Origin: Fibrobacterota bacterium
GTDB lineage: Bacteria > Fibrobacterota > Fibrobacteria > UBA11236
Direction: 5' to 3'
Assembly: GCA_028287505.1 (NCBI GenBank)
Contig: JAQBPN010000038.1
Location: 1 to 46,419, forward strand
DNA: 46,419 nt
In this document: piece after piece, positions 25,230 to 34,800 of the stretch
How positions within the stretch are numbered: position 1 is the first letter of the stretch
Layout of the letters: every line of letters begins with the position of its first letter
Notes under the pieces: model-generated
Seen by the model: only the letters and a program-made list of their open reading frames with translations
What the model was told of the DNA's origin: nothing
Database searches by the model: none
Translations under genes and position numbers: made by a program

Positions 25230-26380
25230 CGATCGATATCCGGGATGATCAGGTCCAGGGTGGACAGGATGGCGACCAGGTCCGCGATCTTCCCGCCCCG
25301 GGACATCTCGTTGATGGCCGACAGGTTGGAGAAGTTCGGCGACCGGCTCTTGATGCGGTAGGGTTTGAAGGAATTGTCGGAAACCATGTAGGTGGCATAG
25401 AGTCCGCGCGCGGTCTCCACGTTGGCGTAGTAGCTGCCGGCCGGAACCTTGTAGCTCGCCTTTTCCTTGGAACGGTATTGCCCTTCCGGAAAGCCCGCCA
25501 TGGCCTGCGCCAGGATGCGGATCGATTCCCGCATCTCCTGCATGCGCACCATATAGCGGTCGTAGCAATCCCCGTTCTTGCCGAGGGGCACGTCGAATTG
25601 GAAGCGATCGTAAACGGAATAGGGATCATGCTTGCGCACGTCGAAATCGATCCCGGAGGCCCGTCCCACCGGTCCCGAGCACCCGTAGTTGATGGCCCGT
25701 TCCCGGGACAGCGCGCCCACGCCCAGCGTCCGCTCCCGGATGATCGGGTTCTTGGTCAAAAGCACTTCGAATTCATCCAGGGAGAATTTCAGCTCCTCCA
25801 GGATTTCCTTCACGCGCGCGAGGAAATTTTCCGGCACGTCGGCATTGGAGCCTCCCGGCCGGAAGAAATTCATGGTCAGGCGCGCCCCGCACAACTCCTC
25901 GAACAAAGCGGTGATCTTCTCCCGCTCCTTGAACCCGTACAGGAAGGCGCTCACCGCTCCCAGATCCATCCCGAAAGCGCCCCACCAGAGCAGGTGCGAC
26001 TGGATGCGTTGCAACTCGGAAACCATCACGCGGATATATTCCCCGCGTTCCGGCACGCCGATGCCCATGGCCTTTTCGATTGCCAGGCAGACGCACAGGT
26101 TGTTGATGTGGCTGCTCAGGTAATCCATCCGGTCCGTGAGATGGATGTACTGGACGAAGGTCTCGTTCTCCCCCATCTTCTCGATGGCGCGGTGGATGAA
26201 CCCAAGATGCGGCACCACCTCGATGACGGTTTCCCCGTCCAGGCGCACCACCAGCTTGAGCACGCCATGGGTGCTGGGATGCTGGGGGCCCATATTGAGG
26301 AAATATTCCTGGCTGCCGTCCGCGCGGGTTTCCCGTAAGGAGAAGCCCGGAGGCAACGCGTAGCCTTGTTCCGTCGCCAT
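25226..26380 (-). CDS. nuoD: NADH-quinone oxidoreductase subunit D (49-kDa type)
   Basis: This is the hydrogenase-derived subunit that lines the quinone pocket, 384 residues from ATG 26380, which overlaps the nuoB/C stop by one base. The quinone-site loop is NMGPQHPSTHGVLKL near residue 30, followed by ERGEYIRVMVSELQRIQSHL. The C-terminus ends LDLIIPDIDR, as usual. It is separate from nuoC here, whereas in Escherichia coli nuoC and nuoD are the fused pair. Confidence 0.97.
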   Translation of the reverse strand: MATEQGYALPPGFSLRETRADGSQEYFLNMGPQHPSTHGVLKLVVRLDGETVIEVVPHLGFIHRAIEKMGENETFVQYIHLTDRMDYLSSHINNLCVCLAIEKAMGIGVPERGEYIRVMVSELQRIQSHLLWWGAFGMDLGAVSAFLYGFKEREKITALFEELCGARLTMNFFRPGGSNADVPENFLARVKEILEELKFSLDEFEVLLTKNPIIRERTLGVGALSRERAINYGCSGPVGRASGIDFDVRKHDPYSVYDRFQFDVPLGKNGDCYDRYMVRMQEMRESIRILAQAMAGFPEGQYRSKEKASYKVPAGSYYANVETARGLYATYMVSDNSFKPYRIKSRSPNFSNLSAINEMSRGGKIADLVAILSTLDLIIPDIDR

Positions 26381-27687
26381 CAATAGGGCCTCTTCACGAC
26401 GCGGGAGGGATCCTCGAAATCCTTGCGCAAGGGATGGCCGGGGAAATCGTCGTCCAGGAACAGGCGGCGCAGGTCCGGATGGCCCGCGAAGCGGATCCCG
26501 AAGAAGTCATAGGCCTCGCGCTCATGCCAGTTGGCTCCGGAATACAGTTCCGACAAGGAAGGGATTTCCGGATGGACATCATGAGGCAGAGCGCAACGGA
26601 TGAACAACTTGTGGCCTTTTTCCATGGACTGGAGATGCACCACCACGTCGAACCGGTCTTTCCAATCCACGGCGGTCAACTCGATCAGGAAGTCCAGGCG
26701 CAGCCGGGCATCCTCTTTCAGGAAGGTGATGAACGGCAGATAGTCTTCCCGGCCCACCGCCACGTCCAGAACATATTCGGGCCCCAAGGCCGCGATCTTT
26801 TCCGCGTTCGCCTCGGGAACGTTCTGGACGGTCAAGGCGGGAAACCGTTCGGTGAGGATGGCCAGCATGTCCGCAGCGGGCACTCCCCGGGCGGGACGGA
26901 CGGTCCGCGCCACCTCGTCGAACTTGGGGGCGGCTATCCGCTTGATGACCACGCCCTTGAAGTCGGGATTCTCGGCTTTGAAGCGCTCCTGCGCCTCTTT
27001 CATCCCCTCCTGCTTCAGCTTTTCCTTTTCCTCCCAAAGCCGGGCGGTCTCGCTCATCTCGTCCTTGATGGGCGAATGGTTGATGGGGCGCGGCGTGAGG
27101 GAGTTCCGCCAAGCGCCTTTGCGGATCAATTCCTGCAATTTCATGACCCCGAACAAAAGGGCTTCCGGCCGGGGCGGGCACCCCGGCACGTAGACATCCA
27201 CCGGAATCAGGCGGTCGGCGCCCTTGACCACGGAATAACTGTCATAATAGAAGGGGCCGCCGGAGATGGTGCAGGCGCCCATGGCGATCACGTATTTGGG
27301 GCCGGGCATCTGTTCATAAAGGGTGATCAGCCGGGAACCCATTTTCTCCACGATGGTGCCGGCCAGGATGATGAGATCCGCCTGGCGCGGGGAGGCCCGG
27401 GCCACTTCCAACCCGAAACGCGCCCAATCATTGTGGGATGCGCCCGTGGCCATCATTTCAATGGCGCAGCAGGATGTGCCGAAAACCAGGGGCCAGAGGG
27501 AATTGGCGCGGGCCCAGCCCACCACCCAGTCCACCGCGTTGGTCAGGCCGCCCGAACCGGCGACGCCGGGAATCGGGGGCAGGCCGCCCAATGCGCCCGC
27601 CTCTCCAAGCAGGGAAGCCAGATATTGGGCGTCCGGATCATGGTGACCCGCCGCGGGAGCCCCGGATTTCGCTTTTTCTATTCCCAT
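26380..27687 (-). CDS. nuoBC: Fused NADH-quinone oxidoreductase subunits B and C
   Basis: One 435-residue open frame holds two complete complex I subunits. NuoB spans about 40-205 and keeps all four ligands of cluster N2: Cys73 and Cys74 in [11 protein letters not shown], Cys139 in [10 protein letters not shown] and Cys170 in [12 protein letters not shown]. NuoC (30-kDa subunit) spans about 275-435, with the signature [19 protein letters not shown] (388-406) and the end [17 protein letters not shown] charged helical linker (about 206-270, [20 protein letters not shown]) joins them. I start at ATG 27687, ten bases inside nuoA and behind a GAAGG. Both halves look functional. Fusion fixes the subunits in a 1:1 ratio. 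Confidence 0.93.
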   Translation of the reverse strand: MGIEKAKSGAPAAGHHDPDAQYLASLLGEAGALGGLPPIPGVAGSGGLTNAVDWVVGWARANSLWPLVFGTSCCAIEMMATGASHNDWARFGLEVARASPRQADLIILAGTIVEKMGSRLITLYEQMPGPKYVIAMGACTISGGPFYYDSYSVVKGADRLIPVDVYVPGCPPRPEALLFGVMKLQELIRKGAWRNSLTPRPINHSPIKDEMSETARLWEEKEKLKQEGMKEAQERFKAENPDFKGVVIKRIAAPKFDEVARTVRPARGVPAADMLAILTERFPALTVQNVPEANAEKIAALGPEYVLDVAVGREDYLPFITFLKEDARLRLDFLIELTAVDWKDRFDVVVHLQSMEKGHKLFIRCALPHDVHPEIPSLSELYSGANWHEREAYDFFGIRFAGHPDLRRLFLDDDFPGHPLRKDFEDPSRVVKRPY

Positions 27688-28058
27688 TCCAGTACCTTCT
27701 TCCGCCAGGCATAGAACAAGGCAAAGCCCAGGATGGCGATAAAGACGAGCAATTCGCACCAGACGAACAAGGGAGAGATGTGGGATCCGCTCCCGCCCGC
27801 CGAGCGGAGGATTCCGAGCACGGGAAACAGGAAAACCGCTTCCACATCGAACACCAGGAAAACCAGGGCGAACAGGTAATAGCCGATTTTGAACTGGATG
27901 CGCGCGGAACCGATAGTGTCTTCCCCGGATTCGTAGGAATTCAACTTCTTGCCGGCATCGGGGAAACGCGGGGCGACAATACGCGAGAAAACCATGGCGG
28001 CCCCCGCGAAGAGGATTCCCACCAAGGCGAAAACGCCTATGATGATGTATTCCGGCAT
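27678..28058 (-). CDS. nuoA: NADH-quinone oxidoreductase subunit A
   Basis: This is a three-helix membrane subunit of complex I (126 residues) and the first gene of the leftward nuo operon. The conserved loop [21 protein letters not shown] and the helix-2 stretch [12 protein letters not shown] are present. The start ATG at 28058 has a GGAAGGG about 11 bases upstream, itself part of a small GGAAG/CTTCC hairpin. Upstream on the minus strand a TAGGATAAT sequence near 28085 is a possible -10, with no good -35. nuoE, nuoF and nuoG do not occur in the operon. Confidence 0.95.
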   Translation of the reverse strand: MPEYIIIGVFALVGILFAGAAMVFSRIVAPRFPDAGKKLNSYESGEDTIGSARIQFKIGYYLFALVFLVFDVEAVFLFPVLGILRSAGGSGSHISPLFVWCELLVFIAILGFALFYAWRKKVLEWE

Positions 28059-28234
28059 CTTATGGAAGCCCTTCCGGTGCCATTATCCTATTTCTGAAAA
28101 GGAAATCCACGCTTTCAGGAAGGATTTTCACCGCTCGCCGTCCCCCGTCCCGCGGACCGGAGCAGAGGCGACCGGAAACCCGCGATCTTTCCTCTAAAAA
28201 GATAGGAAAGTTGGTCAAACAACGACAATTTCAA

Positions 28235-28457
28235 CCCGGCGGTTTGCCGGGAGGGAAACCTTTCATATGGTTCCCGCTAAGGTCGGACCTGCGCGTAGCG
28301 ATGGCCAAAGCGCCGTGGTATTTTTTCATAGTGCCGACCCGATCTCCGCCGAAAATATCCGGCGCGGCTTCCGGCTACCGGGCCCGGGACACCCACGATG
28401 CATGGTCCCGGACGGAACCGTCCAAACCACCAATTAAATTGGTAAGAAAGCCGGCTT
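28235..28457. other. Hairpin-dense segment, candidate structured RNA
   Basis: Successive inverted repeats are: CCCGGC/GCCGGG with loop GGTTT (28235-28251); GGGAA(A)CC/GGTTCCC (28253-28275); CGCTA-AGGT/ACCT-TAGCG (28275-28300); CCGGGAC/GTCCCGG (28384-28411); GACG/CGTC (28411-28422); ACCAATT/AATTGGT (28429-28443); and AAGCCGGCTT (28448-28457). The loop GGTTT of the first hairpin can also pair with AAACC at 28256-28260, which would make an H-type pseudoknot. No known riboswitch class was recognised. The strand is undecided: it could be a leader of the vWA gene, a nuo leader or an independent RNA. Confidence 0.35.
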
Positions 28458-28762
28458 CCGCCCCGCTCCCAAAGCCGGGAGGCCGGGCCTTTTTCCCGGG
28501 GTGGATCGGACCCCGACTACCCCAAGGTTCTCCAGGGACGGCTATTCCGGGATACCCCATCCGTCCCCGCCCGGATTCCCAAAAGCGCCGCCGCGCATAA
28601 CCTTATGAAGACCGGCCTCCCGGAACAGCTATATTGGAGTCGCAAACCATTTCGTTTTGGTGACCATCCCAAATATCGGCCAATCCACAACGGCTTAGAC
28701 GTTGATTCTGCTTGCCTTGGAAAATCCTTGCGCCCATAATGGGTTTGGGGAAAATAACATTC

Positions 28763-28791
28763 TTACCTGGTGCGTTTGGGAATGATATAAT
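28763..28791 (+). promoter_or_regulatory. Sigma-70-like promoter for the vWA giant gene
   Basis: A perfect TATAAT -10 box at 28786-28791 is preceded at exactly 17 bases by TTACCT (28763-28768), a moderate -35. Transcription would start near 28798, giving a leader of about 75 bases before ATG 28875. The surroundings are locally AT-rich compared with flanking genes. Confidence 0.55.
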
Positions 28792-28874
28792 TTTGGGGGG
28801 ACGGTATCCGGCCGGCCCTTCTAGGGGTGATTTTTCCGCTTTCCCAATTCCGGATTGAACCTTTGGAGTCCGCC

Positions 28875-31800
28875 ATGCATCGCATCGCACCCTTTCGCAG
28901 CAACCCACTTCAACGGACATTCCGCGCCTGGGGAAACTTCGCGGTTACCCTTGCGCTCCTGGCCGGCGCGGCCGGAGTGCATGCCCAGACCAAACGATGC
29001 GATCTGGTGGGACGCGACACGTCCATCACCGGCAATCCCGCGCGCTTCAAGCGATGCCTCGATCTGGCGGCCCTGAGCGGCAAGACCGTGAGGGTACCCT
29101 CCAACGTTACCCGCATCGACAATGACGGACTTTCCCTTTGCAAAGGGTCGTTGCGGCTGGGCGGGGATGCGGACATCATGTTCGTGCTGGATCAGAGCGG
29201 AAGCATGGGAGCGGGATACGCATGGGTGAATACCGCGGTCACTCCCAATGATACCCTTTTCTTCAATGATCTCACGGGATGCGGTAGCTCCACCCTGAGC
29301 GGCACCATCAGCTACCAGGTTTTCGAAAAGATCAACGTCACCAATCCGGTGGTCAGCACGGTCACGATCAATCGATTGGCTTCCGCCACGGGATGCACCT
29401 CATATTCGGGCGACCCATACAAAATCCGGGCCACCGCGGTAAGGCAAGCAATCGATAACATCGCCGCCTCCGGAACCCAAATTTCTACCGCCGGGTTCGT
29501 GGGGTTCGCAGCCAACAACCTGGACTCTGTGAAACCATTGACATTGAACGCGGCGAACATAGCGACGTTGAAGAGCAAGATTTTCATCAAAGAAGAGGGC
29601 GGCACCAACTATTTCAATGCTTTGAGCCGGTCGAAGACATGGCTCAAAGACCCCACTGTGATAAAGACATCCAAGCAGGCCATCGTTTTCATTTCCGACG
29701 GTCGCCCCACTTCTGGAGGAAACACCGCTACCTTGCTGGACGGCACCATGCCGCCCATCTACAGCATTTTCCTGGCTGGCAAGGCCACTCCGGATACGGC
29801 CGTCATGAAATCACTGTCCGACGGCAGTGGCGGAAAGTTTTTCCGCGTTCCGCCCCAGGAGCCGGACAGCGTGGTGAAAATCGTCAAACAGATCCTCAAC
29901 CTGATCCTGAAGGAATACCAGCCGGACAGCGCCACGGTTTCGAACAATACCCTGGCGCCCGTGCAATCGGCCTTCGCGGGGATGCCGGCGGGTTTTGTCC
30001 TGCAACCCGATGGCAGCTGGCTCATGAAGCTAAGCGACATCATCGGACTCAAACCTTTATCCTCCAACCAGATCTCGGTCAAGACCAAGTTCGACGAGGT
30101 CAACGGCGCCGGCGTGGACAACTCGACCATCAACTTCACCATAGCTACGATAGACTCTCCAACGACAACAAACACCAACCTTCCCCTTGGCAATCCGTTC
30201 GGCGTGGCCTGTTACGATAAGTCCACCCTGGCCATCCGGAAATCGGACGGAAGTAGGCCGCCCTTCTTCACGGACGCGCAGACGGCTTATCGCTTGCGGG
30301 TCAGGACCGCTCCCGGACCTTTGGGCTCCATCACGGTTCCTTCCCGCACGGCCTTGAAGACCGATGCGGAGACTCCCGTTTTCGCGCCTCCCGCGTCAAT
30401 CACGGTGGACAGCCTGGTATTCGACGGGACCAACCCCTTCCTGGTGCTTTCCGCCGCCAGGACCAATGGGAACGGCACGCTGGAGTCCAACCTGTACGAC
30501 TCCATCCTCGTCTCGTGGGTCCATCCCCGCGACGCACAGGACGTGGCTTCGGACTTTATGGTGGTGCGCGCCGCCACCCAGCAGGCCAAGGTCCGTTTTT
30601 CCGGGACCAACGGCGGACCCGTCACCACGCAATACCTGGTGGACGCCACCAAGGTTTTCATAGTGGTTGAAGATCAGCCTGCCGATCCGCGCCGGACCTA
30701 TACCGCGGTGGTGACTTCGGAAAAGTTCGGCATAGACCGTGAGACCGTCATACTCACCGAACAGCCGGGGGGATCGGGGATCTTCCTGGGACAACTGACC
30801 ATCTCAAACCTGGCCAAGACCCAGGCCGATAACCTTCTGCAAGTGTCCGCGGGCGGCGATCAACTGCGCGTCGTCTATAAGGATCAGGTGGACGGGGATT
30901 CCGCCACCGCCACCGCCGGATTCGATGAAAACGTGCAGGAGGCCCCCACCCTCGAATTCACGGACGCTTCCGGAGCGCCTTTGGCGCCCAACGCGGTCTG
31001 GTCTCCCGCCAACGGCAAACTGTTCCTGAGCTACAGCGACGACTATGCCTATGGCCGGGTGGCCAGCAAGCAGGTCACCCTCACCCTGGTCAGCAAGAAA
31101 TACGATGCCGCCATCGGCACCGACCATGAAAAGGTCACCGTCAACATGACCGCGGTTCCCAGCGGCACCCGCGCCACCTGGATCGGGTCCATCGATCTCG
31201 CGGACGCCTTCCCCTCCACGGACAATAACGGCGCGGCGGAAACCCGCTTCCGGGGCGAAGCCACCGTGGTCGTGAACGCCCATGACAATGTCGGCGTCCA
31301 GCAAACCGCCACCGTCTCGGATTTCCTGGTCATCGCCTATCCGGATTCCCAGGCCACCATCCAATGGCGGTTGGACACCACGGTCACTCCCAAGCCCAAC
31401 GAAGGTTTGGTGATTACCGTCAACGATCAGACCTTCTCCCTGAATCAGAAGGACACCGCCCTGGTCTCAGTAGCCTGCACCAAGTCCGGGGACAGCGTGG
31501 CCAACTTTCCGGCCATCGAAGGCCCTACGGTCATTTCGGGAGTGTACACGAGCGGCACCCTGGTGAAGGATGAAGGCGTACCCATCCTTTCGGACAAATT
31601 CCTCTCCTGCCTCACCACGGACCAGATCCGCATCCGCTACGTGGATCCCGTCTACGGCACGTTCACGGAACTCCTCATCAATGAAGTCGGCAAGCCGGAA
31701 GCCAGTCCGGCCGGCCGCAAGTTCATCACCAGCGAACTCGTCACCCTGTCTTCGAGCACTCCCGGGGCGCTCATCTATTACACCACGGACGGCTCCAAAC

Positions 31801-34800
31801 CCATTCCCGGCGTGAGCCTCCTGTATACGGATCCCATCCGCATCAGCGTGACCACTACGCTCACCGCCATAGCCGTGAAACCGGGCTTCAAGGACAGCAA
31901 GGTGATGACCCAGGTTTACACCAAGGAGTTCGTGGCCTCGCGCCTGGAAATCCTGGATGAGAACGGCAATGCCATCCCGGGAGGATTCATCACCGGGGCG
32001 GCCAAGGCCGTGCGCATCAAGCTGGTAACCACCCAGGACAACCTGGCATCGGCTTCCGCCGACGCATCCACCAAGGTCGCCGGCGATAAGGAGCAGGTCA
32101 CCTTGGCCAACAACGGCTCGCTCGGGGACGCCTTCGAATTCGGACAGCAGGTTTCCCTCAAGCATCCCTTCACGGGAGTCTCGGGCAACGATACCATCGA
32201 GGCCATCGGGACCGATACCCTGATCGTCCATTGGGTCAACCCTTACAACGCCGGCGACGTGGCCGCCGATACCCTGATCATCAAGCCCGCAATCGTGGAT
32301 GCCCAGGTCTATTTCTCCACCTCCGAGAACGGCCCCAAGATTACCGAATATCCCGTGGGCCAGGACAGCATCTACATCGTGGTCAAGACCCGGCCGCGCG
32401 ATCCCACCTTGACCTATACCGTTACGGTAACCTCCAGCGACGGCAGCACGGACAAGGAAGTCCTGGTCCTCAAGGAACTTTCCCCCGGGGTATTTTCGGC
32501 CAAGGCTCCGGTAGGCACGGGACCCAAGACCGCGAGTGACGGAACCATCCAGGTGGCGGCCGCGGGAGATCAATTGACGGCGGTGTTCACCGACCCGGTC
32601 TACAAAACGGACTACCGCGGCGACGCCGGCTTCGCCCAGCAGGTTCAGGAATCCGCAAGCCTGGAATTCATCGATGAAACCGGCAAGGTGGTGCCCGCGA
32701 CCGACGTCTGGAGTCCCGTCAAAGGCAAGGTGTACCTCCGTTTCTCGGACGATTGGAACCCCGGCATCAGCTCGGGTATCCAGACCAAGACCGCTCGCCT
32801 CCAGTTGATCAACCGCAAGTCCGGCGACTCCGTGGGCGCCGACGTCGAAACGGCCACGCTCAAACTCAAGGACTCGACCGCCACCCGCGGGATCTGGGAA
32901 GGCTCGCTTACCCTGGTGGATAAGGCGCCCGCCAAGGCCGGCAACGACACTGTGGAAACCTATTTCCGCGGCGAACTGCGCGCGGCGGTGACGCCCCACA
33001 ACAACGCGGGCCAACCCACCAGTCCGGATGCGGTGGACAATCTGGTCATCGCCTATCCCGATCAGCCGGCTGAAATCGTGATCCGGGACACCTCCGGCAA
33101 GAGCGTGGTGCGCGAGACCGACAAGGTGGACGTGGTGATCCGCGACCAGCTGTTCACCAAATCCGGCGATGCCTCCATCAACGCCTTCGTCACCTGCGCG
33201 CAATCCGGGGACAAGGTCGCCAGCGTCACCCTTGTCTGGGACGGCACGGCCTATGTCATCAAGCCTCCTCTGGACAAGGGTGAATTGAGCGGAACCACCG
33301 TGGACAAGAACGACGTCTTGCTGCTCTGCCGCGATTCGGACGTGCTGACGGTGACCTATGTGGATCCCGTCTACCTGACGCCCCGTACCGCGGACGTGAA
33401 GTGGAGCGACGATACCAAGGCGCGGATGTACTACGTCTCCTCCAAAGACGGGTCGGTCATCACCTCCGCCACGGACGCCCTGAGCACGAATTTCCGAATC
33501 ATCGTGGAAGGCAAGAGCCCCTCCCGGGACAAGGTCGACACCATCGACGTGATCCTGACGACGGCCCAAGGCGAGAAGGAAACCTTCCGCGCCGTGGAAA
33601 CCGGAATCTTTACCGAGAAGTTCGAGGTGCTGGCGGACTTCAGGTTCCAGACCGGAAATCCCTCCAAGGAAAACAAGATGGTGGAGGCGCGCATCAACCC
33701 CGGAAACCGGATCAACCAGATCCTGGTGGCCGGTACGGCGGTCGTTGCCGGGGAAACCGTCAGCGCGGACCTGTCCCTGCTTTCCAGCTATGACCTGGTG
33801 GCGAGGGCCTATATCAAGGATGAGGATGAGGATGGACGCGCCGACCGCGCCTATTTCGTATTCGACCACAAGCTGCCCATCCTGCCGGCCAGCCTGGATG
33901 AGGTGTTCTGGAACCAGGAGGGCGCGGATTTCAAGCGCCAGGCCGACCATTCCATGTTGTCCTTCAAGCCCGGTTCCGATTCCACCATCGTGGTGGCCGA
34001 TTTCACGAAATCGCAGTTCGGCGCCTTCCTCACGGACGTCGCGGAAGGCCGGCCGGCTCCTTATGGCCGTTTCCCGGACGATAACCTTTTCGGGGGACAG
34101 AAGGTGACGTTGGAGGATTCGGTGGGGCCCGTGGTGGTTACCGCAATCAAGCGGCCTTCCAACCTCCAGGTCTACACCGTGGGCCTTACCGAAAAGCGCT
34201 TCAACCCGGACACGCTGGTGATCACGGTATCGGAAAAGATCAAGACGTCGCAATCCTTCGACGATTTCCTGCGCTTCTCCAAAGGTTGCGCGGAATACGC
34301 GGATTCGAAGCCGGTCAAACTGCAGAGCCAGCCGGCCGTTTCGGCGGACGGGCTCACCTACGTGGTCATCGTCGACAATGCCCCCGACTCCCCTTCCCCC
34401 CTGGTCAAGGACTGCATCTTCCTGGAAGTGGATGGGCGCTATACCGATTTGAAATTCAACATTCCCGGGCGCTTGGGCGCGGAGATTTCCGGCGCAAATC
34501 CCGCTCAGGTTATCCGCGAGTTCCGCGGCTTTCCCCCGGTCGCGGGTTTGGATCCCACCAAGCCGGGCTTCGTGATAAGCACCAACGATCCTCGCAACGA
34601 TCCCAATACCGGTTTCAGCCATCCTACCGGAACCGACGGCAATTTCGAAATCCTCTGGATCCCGCCGTATGGAATGGCCGACAACGATCCGGTAGGTTCC
34701 CTCAATGATATCTCCAAGGACTTCCTGAATCCCACCGCCGGGGAGCGCACCCGGGAGAACTCGTATCCGCGCCCGCTGCCCCCGGGAATCAGTACCGTCC

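Larger units (their letters stand above)
28059..28874. other. 816-base intergenic region between divergent nuoA and the vWA giant
   Basis: No convincing coding frame is present: the short frames lack ribosome sites and family resemblance. The left half (28229-28460) is GC-rich and packed with short inverted repeats, described separately. The right half (about 28640-28800) is more AT-rich and contains a promoter-like sequence for the rightward gene. The gene's GGAG ribosome site is at about 28865. No tRNA was recognised. Confidence 0.7.

Noticed and set aside
28059-28874. A tRNA or known riboswitch in the large intergenic region
   Set aside because: No cloverleaf with a T-loop sequence was found, and the hairpins do not match cyclic-di-GMP, SAM, cobalamin or preQ1 patterns that I could recall.
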